64,000 bases of DNA from Dryas octopetala (taxonomy: Eukaryota; Streptophyta; Magnoliopsida; Rosales; Rosaceae): positions 10,728,501 to 10,792,500 of the forward strand of contig OY992840.1 of assembly GCA_963921425.1 (NCBI GenBank). Reading direction: 5' to 3'. How positions within the stretch are numbered: position 1 is the first letter of the stretch; each line of letters begins with the position of its first letter. Positions 35,401 to 46,625 of the stretch are shown here, in pieces. The notes under the pieces are model-generated. The model made no database searches and was not told the origin of the DNA. It saw only the letters and a program-made list of their open reading frames with translations. The position numbers were made by a program, and so were the translations under genes.

Positions 35401-38400
35401 TGTAATTCTAAAATTTCTGACACATAACTGGATGCTGGTTTATCCTTTCAAACCTTCCTTCCACACCATAAAGTGGCAACTGATTCCTTTCAATTCGGTT
35501 TTGATCAGCCTGTCAGAAAGAAGAAAATTTATTCCAAGTTTCACACCAACTATAAAAGAACTATGCACTAAATACAAACAACCAGAGTCCTCTAAAATAT
35601 CTCAATTGTACAAATGGAAAGAGACTCCTGCATTTCTAACAAAGACATATAATAGAACATGTATTTCAACATAGTTTATGTAAAGAACTTTAAGAAAGTA
35701 TGGAACATGTATTTCAATCGCATGCACAAGCATGATGAGAACATAATCAATTATACAACTACCAAGAAAAATTAATACCAATATGTAACTGCAGCAATAC
35801 ATTGAAACAATAATAAAAGAAGACTAAAATGAGGAGCATACATTAAAGAATACAGTTTTCAGGCTGGATGTACAAACCTCCCAGAAATTCCATAACTGAT
35901 TATGCAAGCAACTCCAGAATGGTGAAGAGCATAAGTTTGGCTGCCCTTTAAAAGCTTCATAACTTACACCAATTTTATTACATTCAACACCATCTAAAGA
36001 AAACCGTACTCTCTCCAGCAGCATCCACTTAGAAAAGTTCCTTCCCAAGTTCTGGGGTTGACCAGGGCCCCCCTTCCACAAAAGGAAAGGAAACTCTCAG
36101 CAATATAAGAAAATATAAAATATAAGTGATTTCAATAAAATACCAAGTTATCAGCTTAAACTTGTATAGGAAATTTAATATCAGGTCATAGCTGATGCTC
36201 TCGACACCCACACTTGCTGAAAACACGGGTACAAACTCATGACCTTACAATATCTTTTACAAAGTTATTAGTATACAGAATAGCTATGGCTAAACTTTAC
36301 ATTAAATACTTTACTTCAAATAAAGCTCATACAAAGCACCATACTTATTTGTTCTAATGTCATCATCCTGTTTGCTACAAATCTTCATGATGTGTAAACT
36401 TCATATCATAGTGACACAACTTAGCATTTCTGGTTAAAATTATGCAGTATAATGAAACCAGCATTAAACTTTTGTCCCGATTAATGATTAAATCAATTAA
36501 CACTTTTAAAGCACCAACAAATCAAGAGATGGATTGCAATGAAATGATGTTTACAAAATTTGCGCATTCATGTAGTTGGGTAGGATGACTCATATTACTG
36601 TAATTGCTGGACAGGGATCTATATTCTCTCATCAAATTGTTTCTTCATTAACAAGAGGTTTGGAATCAATCCATCTTAGTTCAATTACAAAAGTAATTGC
36701 AATAAACTTTGCTTAACAGATATCCTCTTCTAATTTAACTATAAAAAAAAGAAGTAAATATTTGTTCCAAATTTTTCTTCTCACATATTATGCCAATGAG
36801 TATTAATGATAATTACATTATTGGAGCAAGCATACCTGCCTTGGAATTACAAGGTAGAAATCCTCGAATGATGGTATATTTGTGTATCCAACAAAATCTC
36901 CAATAAGATTAACTCGTAAGAAGTTATCATTGGATATCACTGTTCTATTTTCAGGACCAACAAACACTTCCTGGTGGCAAATAAAGGATCCAAAAACCTT
37001 TGTTAGTGAGTTTATAACATGTCCTTCTAATTTCAATAAAATAAATCAAAAAACGTGGTAGAGGAAAAAAAGTATATTCAACCAATCATTAGTAAATCAA
37101 ATTAACAATTGATCATCAACATGAAATAGAATATTACTAAGACTAAGATAAAAAGGTGCATTTCTGTCAAGTAAAAGGGAAAAGAGGACTTCATTCCATG
37201 GGGATAGGAAACACTGTCTATATAGTCCAGCATGAACATTAAATAGCAGCAGAGCAGAAAGACAAATGATTTTCTGTCACATGCTACAAGACTAAATCAG
37301 GTCATGTATAATGAGTAATTGTCTATGGCAGAAACGGGCACATGAAATTGAAATCAGTCAATATGGATATGGTACAAGCTTGTGAAAAAGCAACATACCG
37401 AAACTTTAGATCCTGTCTTCACCTGAATTAGAACACTGAATCCCACTGACCGCTGTCCAATACCAAAAACATGGAACCTAAGTGGATTTTAAAATAAATA
37501 AATAAATTTCACTCATGGAATAATGATCGATGAAAAACAAATTATATTTAACATGCAAATTGTTCATAAGCTGTAACCTCCATCACATATACAACGGCAA
37601 ACATAAACAATCATCACAATCCAAATTCTCAGTAATCTTCAGAAAAAGGAAAAATCAGGCTTCTTCACATGATTTTAAAGTTTGATACTTCATTTAACAA
37701 TAAAAATGTATCTTGCACACAATTTATGAAAATTGATAAATTGAGAGTCTCTATATTATGAAAACCTAAAAAATTTAAAAGTTAAACAAAAAAAAAAAAT
37801 AAGGACAACTAAGAAAAGCTCATACAACTACTACCATGGAAAGCCTCCATATATTGCTATAAACACCCACATCATGATAAAATATTCAAAAATACCAGAG
37901 AACTATTACATGTCTGCTAGAAATTATCGGAAATCAAATATCAATCCTCCAAGAAAAACATAATCACAATGAAGATTTTAGTGCAAGGACCATACCAATC
38001 ACCCGGAAAACGGACACAATGGGCAGTATTGGCTTTTCCTTTCATCACCTTATCAACTGATCAAAAGAAAGTCCCCAATTCAATAACCACAGATTGATAA
38101 GAGGCATTGTGCATGTAAAATTTAAGAAACACTAAACCAACTAAAAATGCACTTACAAACATTTCCACATGATGAAGGTACCCGCCGCTGAGGCCCACAA
38201 GGACAGCATATTGGCTATGCAGAACAGAACAGACGGAATATGAGAAAGGAATACAGAAAAAAAAAAAAATGATTAAAAGAAAATATATGATAAATAAAAG
38301 CAAGACAAGAATTATCAAGTATCAATAGATTAATGAATGTAGTACTTTAAACATATAATCAATAGTAGTTTGAAAGGGATAAACTGCTGTCACAAATCAA

Positions 38401-39367
38401 TGCAATTGAAATCACAAATCAACTTTTAGCATAAAATAGAATAAAGAATAAACTGCTATCAGAACCTCAAAAGTACTACTTGTACGGGAAAAATGATAAC
38501 CATGAAAGTAGATAGACTAAAGATTGTGGAAATGGCACCTCAGTGTTGTCAATAAAGTGATCGTTTTCATCTCGTAACCTACAGAACAAACAACAGAAGT
38601 CCATCAGTCAATTGTTTTCACCCGAATAATTAACACAATTTCTAAAAATCATGTCTGATCATAATAACTGTAGCTAATTAAATGGTAAACACAATAAAAA
38701 TAAAAATAAAAATAAAACCAGTAAAACAAGAAAGGGAGAAAAATAAAAAGGCTAAAAGATTGTTTGCCTCTCACATATCTTCACAACTTTTGCATCTGCA
38801 TTTGGCTCGCATTTGCGCGTCTTGACATAGTACTCTTCGGGTTTATAGGCAACATCCTGTATAAACGTTACTAGTACCAATTACAACGTATCCAAAACAA
38901 AAGTTGTCCAATTAAGAAGTTGGCGATGAAAGTTGTCCTACTCTTATGTACGTAAGCTCATACAAAGCATAAGCTGCGGATTTGTTGACTGTCAGGACAG
39001 GCGGTACTCGAAAAGTTTGCATCTTTTGGCTCGAATTCTCCTCTACCTCTACAATTTCTGCCACAATCGAAGCCTCTCCGCCGCTCTGTAAATTTTCAAG
39101 CAAAATTCTCCATAAAAAAACTAGAAATTAAAGAAAACAAAATCAGGAACTGAGTTTGTTGTTTACCGCGCCACTTGGAACGGCCATGTTGAGGACGATC
39201 TTCTTGGTGCAATTCAAGTTTCCGGAATCGGAATTCTTCTCGCACTTCTGGAGCTTCGATTTCGAAAGGATCTGAACTCCAACGACGTCGTGTAGAGTGG
39301 AAAACCCGATGAACCAAAGGAGGAAGAGGAGGATCGTATGCCCTAATTTTGGGGTTTGGGGTCTCAT
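32445..39367 (-). CDS. HAP2: HAPLESS 2 / GENERATIVE CELL SPECIFIC 1, gamete membrane fusogen
   Basis: Sperm-cell plasma-membrane protein that merges gamete membranes at fertilisation; its ectodomain has the class II fusion fold (family knowledge). Eighteen exons give 713 residues: 39367-39167, 39085-38942, 38856-38768, 38578-38539, 38214-38157, 38056-37996, 37477-37399, 36970-36836, 36072-35878, 35509-35429, 35339-35239, 34804-34687, 34090-34058, 33980-33887, 33804-33716, 33495-33380, 33077-32974, 32848-32445. A signal peptide covers about residues 1-30. The Cys-rich ectodomain includes [37 protein letters not shown] and [16 protein letters not shown] (the conserved HAP2-GCS1 region). A membrane helix spans about 564-587, followed by a 126-residue cytoplasmic tail very rich in His, Lys and Arg. 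Arabidopsis HAP2 is about 705 residues. Intron 3 uses a GC donor. The gene looks intact and converges on the P450 remnant. Confidence 0.96.
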
Positions 39368-39720
39368 TTTTTGGTATGTCTCTGTGAATGAATGTTGTGT
39401 ATTAGTGGGAGTGAGAATAAGAGGGAAGGCGAAGAAGGCAGTTGTGGCGGGCGGGTAGAGGTTTGCTTTTAAAAACTGCCACCAACGGTTTTTTCATTTC
39501 AAATTTAAATGACGGTTGGATCTGCAAACTCTAGATCGACGGCCCTGGAACAGCGAATGGATCTATACTAAGAAGTAAGAACGTAGTCGGATAGAAAAGA
39601 AACGGCGCCGTTGTCGTAGTGGACTCGTCTATGTATATCTAATATCTGGCTTAATTACCACTTTACTCTCCACCTTGATTCGTGTGTCAAATGTCTCGGC
39701 ATCAAACTTTAAAAATAGTT

Positions 39721-39911
39721 CAGTAATGCTACACTTACCACATTTTTATACCACAATTTCATACCATCTTACATGGCATTCATACATTGGATACTACAAA
39801 TTAAAAAATAAAACTTAAAAAAGAAAAAGGAAATACATATCCAGTAAAATAATGACACATCAGGTGGGATACAAATGTGGGAAAAAAAATGTGGGACAAC
39901 TAGCATTATTG
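39721..39911 (-). mobile_element. 191-bp Mutator-type MITE, copy 2, upstream of HAP2
   Basis: Reverse-complement copy of the element at 18818-19008, the same length. Ends CAGTAATGCTACAC and CATTATTG; AAAATAGTT flanks both sides (39712-39720 and 39912-39920). It begins 354 bp upstream of the HAP2 start codon and so lies in or near that promoter. Confidence 0.88.
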
Positions 39912-40849
39912 AAAATAGTTCAATGTAGGCCGGTTTCCTATAGTTTCATCCAAATTTTCGCTTGAAAAATGAGTCTCATGGTTCGGTTCTAATTCAACCA
40001 AATTTTATTCTTTTTCGCATCATAGGTTTTAAGAATGAAAAATTAACGATAAGAACTCGAAACAGTAACAATATAAATTGCAAATCATTTTATTTTTAAA
40101 ATACTGAAACTAGGTACGAAGTCCTCATTCACCAGCATTATGTTTAGCAACATAAGTCAAAAAGCAAGAGGCATCACTAACTCTTGTCTTCCACCTATGC
40201 CTTCCACTTACTCATGCATCACGTAGAGACATTGGCAGTTGTCTTCTCTATCAACTTCAGTTGCTTTTTCAATTTTGTATCTTAGCAATTAGCATATTAT
40301 ATGTGTATAAATTAGCCATTCTTGTAACATAGTAAGCACGACGCAATTTTAAGAAGCAAAAATCTCTCGTGCTTATTGCCCGTCTCTCCCTCTTTCTCAC
40401 TTGTAAACAATCTCTATGTATATTCAAATTTCCAACAATAATAAACTAACTTCAAATTAGATTAAAGAAAAAATAATAATAGGTAATCCAAACCCTAAGC
40501 TCCCCACAATCAAGGTCCCGTTTGAGATTATAGTTGAATAATCAAAAGTTATTATAGATGACAATTTTAGGTCGCTCACAATAATTTTGATGTTTGATAA
40601 TAAAAGAAAAAATTGTAGTATCTCACAATTCTAGGTCACTCATCCACATATTTTAAAAAAATCTTAAATTTTACTTCTTCTTGTGAAAAGAATTGTAAAT
40701 TTTACTTCTTTTTTTGTTTGAGGTCATACAAAAAATTCTCCAAACAAAAAGGACACATGCTAGTATATTAATGGAATTGCAGGATATACATATTACATAG
40801 CATGACTTGGTGGCTCCCTACTGAATAATCTCAATTGTTCCTCTCTCTT

Positions 40850-40900
40850 GAAAAGTTATTGGGTGTATCTAATACACAGCCACATGGTGTAACCAATTAA
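40850..40900. mobile_element. Left piece of a MITE split by a nested insertion
   Basis: GAAAAGTTATTGGGTGTATC and the following GGTGTAACCAATTAA match one end of the complete MITE at 27731-27910. The match stops near 40900 and the other end of the same element appears at 46034-46149. Everything between is therefore a later insertion or series of insertions. Confidence 0.7.
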
Positions 40901-41125
40901 GCCTCACCAAAAAGTCCAAGGTCAGAAGCCCACCCGGTCCATTAGGCCCGATTTGGCCCAAAATTTGGGCCGGCCCGGCCCAAAAGTCTTTTGGGTTGGG
41001 CTTGGGCCATCCCTTTGAAGCTCAGCCCGTTTAGGCCTGTCCAAAGCCCGGCCCGTTTAGGCCCGCTCAAAGCCCAATTTGAGAATCATAACATAAGTAA
41101 TAGGTTTTTCGTTTGTTTACTCTAG

Positions 41126-42092
41126 TAAATTATTAATATGCTTATTAAGTTATTATATAATACTATAATGTTAGTAAATAGTAATAGTGTAAACTATGTA
41201 ATATCATAAATAATAAAGTAATAAACTTTTAAAATTATATACAACATTACAACTATAATAAAACATAAATGTATATGTGTATATACAACTTTTATAATAC
41301 AACAATAATTAAAGTTATTAAACCACGATCGTCAATTCATTAATTCAACGATCTGAACCGTTCATTTTCTATTTTCATAGTCAAAGATCATCCTTACAAA
41401 AAATCCGCTAAATTGGAATTCATTTACCCATTCGATTATCATTAGAAAAACCATGGTCGTTCATTAATTCGACCACCGTTACGTCACATTTTCATCTCCG
41501 ATTAAGCTAATTTTTTGCAAGAATTCTCTTTGAGTAGGGAACTAAAACTTGAACAGTTCGGATCGTTTAAAACACGATCGATATGTGAGCTTCTACATAT
41601 AAATACACTTGAAGAGTATAATTTTAATAACTTTCTCGTTGAAACCTTGTTGTTTCCATAATTATGAAGACCACAACGTGATTTCAACAATCTGATCTGT
41701 TCAATTTCTATGTTCATAGTCAAAGATCATCCGTACAAAAAGTCGGCTAAATTGAAATTCATCTACCCATTCGATCATCATTAGAAAAATCACGATCGTT
41801 CATTAATTCGATTACCATTATGTCACTTTTACATCTCCGATTGAGCTAATTTTTTGCACGAATTATCTTTGAGTGAGGAACTAAAATTTGAACTGTTCGG
41901 ATCGTTGACAACACAATTGCATCGTTTGTTTATAAAAATATGTAATAAAATATATAATAAAACATATGCACATTTATATTTTATTATAATTGTAATGTAG
42001 TATATAATTTTAAAAGTTTATTATTTATGTTATTACACTATTACTAACATAATAGTATTCTATAATAACTTAATAAGCATATTAATAAGGGA
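41126..42092. mobile_element. Foldback element with 150-bp arms and a duplicated core
   Basis: The left arm (about 41126-41275, TTATTAATATGCTTATTAAG then TTATTATA...) is the inverted copy of the right arm (about 41940-42092). Between them two head-to-tail copies of a 250-bp unit occur (about 41330-41585 and 41680-41925). Both contain TTCATAGTCAAAGATCATCC, ATTCATYTACCCATTCGATY and TCTCCGATTRAGCTAATTTT. The core motifs link it to the foldbacks at 19241 and 53996. Non-coding. Confidence 0.7.
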
Positions 42093-42533
42093 AAAATTTT
42101 CAAACAGGACACCTACTTTGGGGTCAATCTTAGTTTAGGACACCACTTTGGGTTTGTCTTAGTGTAGGACACATATTTAGGGTTTGTGTTAGTTTGGGAC
42201 AATCCGTCAACTCCGTTAACTTTTCTGTCCAAAAAGAGGTAATTTGATTATTTTATATTTTTAAAACAAATAAAAATTAAAGAAAAAAGAAAAAAAACTA
42301 AAAAACAAAGGTTACTACCTAAAAAAATCATTAAGAAGTTTAAAACTAAAAATTAATTTAAAATATATTAAAACTAATAACAAAAAAAGCAAAAAAAAAA
42401 AAAAAAAAAAAGATGCAGCAGATCTGAGATTTCTGAGATTGCACTAACCTAACCCACACCGCCCAACCTACGCCCTATTGTCGATGGCAGCTTACCCGTC
42501 GGCGGAGGCCTCACCTGCCGACTCAACCCCAAG

Positions 42534-42538
<5 letters not shown>

Positions 42539-42585
<47 letters not shown>
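42539..42585 (+). repeat. (CT)n microsatellite
   Basis: About 23 CT units followed by a C-rich, Pro-coding-like stretch to 42745 that resembles the GC-rich arms of the foldback at 46626-47826. Confidence 0.95.
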
Positions 42586-42587
<2 letters not shown>

Positions 42588-42745
42588 CCTCTCCCCTTTC
42601 CGCCCCCAGCCTGCCCGACCACCAGTCGCACCCCATTCAACCCAGCCCCAACCTGGTTCGCCCCCTCCCCTCAGCCCCCGCCCCGTCACACCCTCCACCC
42701 CTAGCCCCCATCGCACCCCCTCCCCCCAGCCCCAGCCCCCGTCGC

Positions 42746-45499
42746 TGTAACACCCCGATCCTCGGGCCCATGAAAATACTGAACATCAAATTGTTAAATC
42801 TGTTTTCTCTGACTTTTGAGCCATGCACAACAACATAAGCAAATATAATTCTGTCAAAAACATTTTAAACAAACCACTGAGTAAAAACAATTAAATAAAT
42901 CTTTCTGGGTCCCACTGCCTCGTCTTCTCCCCACTGCTTCCTCAGCCTGCTTATCCTGCAAAACACAAATCCTACACTACATCCAAGCATCAATAAAAAT
43001 CAAAATATCTCAATTGCACATCAAATCTCATCAATAATAATAATTATACTTTGACAAATCAATTGCATAATTGTCAACCATTAACCTCAATCATTCACAT
43101 CCTAATTAATATCCTCAATGCATAGACACCATCATTTCCGTCCTCACGATTCAAGCCTAGATTTTACTAAGTCCTAGCAAACAAATGTAATACAAGCAAC
43201 CCAACAACCATCTATCTAATTTCACACACTTCGTTTCTTGGAAATCCTCCAGCTTTATAACTACTTTCAAAAATCTCCTTTCAAAACCATTTTTAAATCC
43301 CCTCAGCCGTAAGTCAAACTCTGAACTGAATTTATCCTTGGAGGCTAATATCTCGAAACACTTATTCTTAAAACTCACATCATTCTCGTACCTGTACTGT
43401 AGACAATGTCCTGGCCACAATCCCGCACTCGGGCAGGCTCAAATCCTAGCCACAATCTCGTACGGATGACTCTTCCGCACGAGCAGGCTCGTATCCTGGC
43501 CACAATCTCGTACGGATGACCCTTCCGCACGAGCAGGCTCGTATCCTGGCCACAATCTCGTACGGAGGGGTCTCTCCGTACGAGCAGGCTCGTATCCTAG
43601 CCACAATCTCATACGGAGGGGTCTCTCCGTACGAGCAGGCTCATATCCTAGCCACAATCTCATACGGAGGGGTCTCTCCGTACGAGCAGGCTCGTATCCT
43701 AACCACAATCTCATACGGAGGGGTCTCTCCGTACGAGCAGGCTCGTATCCTAGCCACAATCTCATACGGAAGGGTCTCTCCGTACGAGCAGGCTCGTATC
43801 CTAGCCACAATCTCATACGGAGGGGTCTCTCCGTACAAGCAGGCTCATATCCTAGCCACAATCTCATACGGAGGGGTCTCTCCGTACGAGCAGGCTCGTA
43901 TCCTAGCCACAATCTCATACGGAGGGGTCTCTCCGTACGAGCAGGCTCATATCCTAGCCACAATCTCATACGGAGGGGTCTCTCCGTACGAGCAGGCTCG
44001 TCCAATCCGTACTCGCATTTCCAACTCACAACATTTTTCCCAAAATTTCTCTGAACTCTGCAGAATCCTTCCGAATTTGATCCCCGCTTATAAACCATCA
44101 CTTGTCTGTCACTCGAAACATACTGACTTTTCCTCAATAATTAGTTTGATCATTTGTATATAATAACTGCCTAATCATCAATCATTAACCTCGACTATAA
44201 ATAATCCTTCTCTAATTTGGTGACTCTCCTCTAAGCAACGCTATAATTCCCAATTAATTCCTTCGCCTCAAATCCTCGTCAATTCATTCTCCTAATTCAA
44301 ATCCTACACCTAATCTTCTCTAACGTAAAACAGCAAATCTTTAAAACAGACAATAAAACCACGGTACTCAACAATATAAGCAGATAAGTTTCACTTAAAA
44401 TTTAACTACGTAAAAGTCTGGAATACCCTTCACGGTGCCATGGCTCGGATACCAAATCCGGCAGCATAACGGCATCGTGAATGAGATTTCCCGAGCCCAT
44501 GTACCTGTTAAGACCAGACAACCAGCTTATAAATATCCAGGGTTCACAATTTGGCCATTCAACGACCGAAATGGACTGTAACCACCACACACGGTGGCTG
44601 CCCAGCCTCAAATTTCACAATACTCACCAACACGTAGACAGACCCTAGGGTTGGCCTCTAAGAGTCCTGGGGAGGCTGATTAACAAGAAAAACCACCTAA
44701 CTCGCCGCCACAAGTGGCGGAGCCGTCGGTGGCAGCGGCGGCACAATTTAAAATCAATAATTTCCTAGAGTTTTCAATTTCAAATAACAATTTTAGATTA
44801 TTAGGGGTGAGAATTGTCTAAGAACCATCCATTATCAATTCCCAAAATCGAAATCAAAGAAAACCCGAAATGGGTTTAAACCCCTAAAATCCAACTTCAC
44901 AAATTTCACAAAATTAACAATCAACACCTTAGGGGAAAGAATACTCGTACCTAGAGGGTCATTTTTGACAACTGGACCGACGGCCAACAGTCGCCGGAAA
45001 CGCCGGAATCGACGGCGGAAGTCGCCGGCCTTCCCGGCCTTCACAGCGTCGATTCGTCTTCGAGAGGCGTCGGATGGACGATCGGAGCACACCACTATGC
45101 TCACCTCGACGAGGGGAAGCTTTCTGGGCTGGTGCTAGGCCGCGAAGACGCCGGAAACGGCGAGTCAACGCCGGAACTCCAATCGGCGAAGTCTGGGTTC
45201 TCGGGTTCTGAGGAGTTCTGGGCTGCGCCGACCCCAGGGGGAGGAAGAGGGAGGGACGGCGACAAGATCTGGGCCAGTCCCGTCGCCACCCACTACCGGA
45301 CGCGCCGCCACGCGCCGGTGGCAGGCGCGGCAAGGTGAGAGGGCCAGAGAGAGAACAGACGCGAGGGAGAGAGAATGTCCGAGAGAGTCCCGAGAGAAAA
45401 CTGAGTTTTGGGTTTTAAAACCCTTTTTGCAAAAATTACAAGTTTGCCCTTTACTTCAAATTCCCGTAACTTTCAAACCATAGCTCCGATCGACGCGTG
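42746..45499 (+). mobile_element. Probable long LTR or LTR-retrotransposon remnant, right end lost in gap
   Basis: The block opens with TGTAACACCCCGATC, a sequence I associate with the start of long LTRs of plant Gypsy (chromovirus-like) elements. It has no coding domain of gag or pol. It contains a minisatellite (43440-44010), an AT-rich middle and a GC-rich end (45000-45400) with CTCTCTC-rich flanks, consistent with an LTR promoter or leader region. The other end runs into the N gap, so neither the closing CA nor a target duplication can be checked. Orientation is uncertain. A different repeat type is possible. Confidence 0.45.
43440..44010. repeat. Palindromic 51-bp minisatellite, about 11 copies
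   Basis: A unit of 51 bp (first copies 50 bp) repeats from about 43440 to 44010. Each unit holds an inverted repeat, ACGGAG...CTCCGTACGAG around GGGTCT, that can form a short hairpin, plus GCAGGCTCGTATCCTAGCC. Because 51 is a multiple of three and no stop occurs, both strands show long open frames of 17-residue repeats; these are a by-product and not evidence of a protein. Left-hand copies differ most, as expected for decaying edges. Confidence 0.93.
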
Positions 45500-45699
45500 N
45501 NNNNNNNNNNNNNNNNNNNNNNNNNNNNNNNNNNNNNNNNNNNNNNNNNNNNNNNNNNNNNNNNNNNNNNNNNNNNNNNNNNNNNNNNNNNNNNNNNNNN
45601 NNNNNNNNNNNNNNNNNNNNNNNNNNNNNNNNNNNNNNNNNNNNNNNNNNNNNNNNNNNNNNNNNNNNNNNNNNNNNNNNNNNNNNNNNNNNNNNNNNN
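45500..45699. other. Assembly gap (200 N)
   Basis: A run of exactly 200 unknown bases inside the nested transposon complex. Open frames crossing it are meaningless. Confidence 1.
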
Positions 45700-45747
45700 A
45701 ACGAAATAGCTATTAAATATGTTATGATTCACAAACTTGACAAATAA

Positions 45748-45812
45748 ACTAGTTAGCTCAGTTAGTTGAAAATTAAAGATTGTTATGTGAGGTCTTATGT
45801 TCAAATCACAAT
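45748..45812 (+). repeat. Possible tRNA-derived SINE remnant (A and B box-like)
   Basis: TTAGCTCAGTTAG at about 45751 resembles a pol III A box and TGTTCAAATC at about 45798 resembles a B box, about 45 bp apart, followed by a T run. No tRNA fold is complete. It could be a SINE head or chance. Confidence 0.3.
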
Positions 45813-46033
45813 ATAGCCAAAATCTTTTTTTTTTTTTAACATATATATGTGTCTAAACAGCCTTTGGGCCGCCCGTTCGGGCCTAGCCCGGCCTGACCCT
45901 CCAAATCCGCAAGCCAAAGCTCGATGGACGGGTTTTGGGCTTGTGTATTAAAGCCCAAGCCCGGTCCGGCCCCGAAAGCCCTATTGGGCTACAATAATTC
46001 AATCCTGAGCCCGGCCTGACCCATTGCTGACTC

Positions 46034-46149
46034 CTATAACTAATATAACGTATAAGAGTATTATTAGATAATATATTTATATTAATAAGGTATAATATTA
46101 ATAATATTTATATTATAACAGTGTATCAAATAAACATAATAATTTTTCC
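46034..46149. mobile_element. Right piece of the split MITE
   Basis: TATAACTAATATAACG, then AGAGTATTATTAGATAATAT and a final CATAATAATTTTTC match the second part of the 27731-27910 element. With 40850-40900 it makes nearly one full copy. Confidence 0.7.
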
Positions 46150-46625
46150 TTCCTCTCGCCACTGCAGACAACAACCCTACCGCAGTTGTCCCGTGACCAC
46201 GGACCACCCCACCCCCCTCCCCTCCCCTCCCCTCCCCTCCCCTCAGCCCCTTCCTCTTTCTACCATGTTGTTCCGAGGAAACTTGTATAGAAAATACAAA
46301 AAATATTGAGTACACAATATGAATGATGATTTCAGCAACACATGCATCGAACGGTCCTACTTAAACCATGCGATAAAGTCTCAAACTCATTGTTTGCTAG
46401 CGAAGGTGATAAAGACGGACTACGTTTGCAACTTGCAAGTTGCAAAAACAATTGGATACGGTTGAGTGTTGAGCGACCCAGCCGACTTTCCCACTTGCTT
46501 CATATCAATGGCTGCAAAGCGTGACACTTCTCCGCACCTGATAGCTTCCCTCGTTCGGTGGGCCACGTGGCGGCCACTCGGTCGTCCAACGAGGCAGCGT
46601 TTCGTACACACCCCTAATAAAAAAA

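Larger units (their letters stand above)
40901..46033. mobile_element. Nested insertion complex within the split MITE (contains assembly gap)
   Basis: About 5.1 kb separates the two MITE pieces. Both edges are rich in GGCCC and GGGCC words (40920-41080 and 45855-46025), with AGTC/GGTC...GGGCC motifs reading inward from each side, as in some hAT elements. Inside lie an AT-rich foldback (41126-42092), a CT microsatellite, an LTR-like block and the gap. The 200 N mean that internal structure and length are uncertain. Confidence 0.5.

Noticed and set aside
43439..44163. Open frames of over 200 codons on both strands
   Set aside because: They are translations of the 51-bp minisatellite, whose period is a multiple of three; no domain, splice or start context supports a protein.
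44959..45333. Arg/Pro-rich frames in the GC-rich end of the LTR-like block
   Set aside because: Low-complexity composition on both strands, inside repeat DNA and next to the gap; no recognisable family.
45408..45804. Frames crossing the N run
   Set aside because: Unknown bases translated as X; no information.
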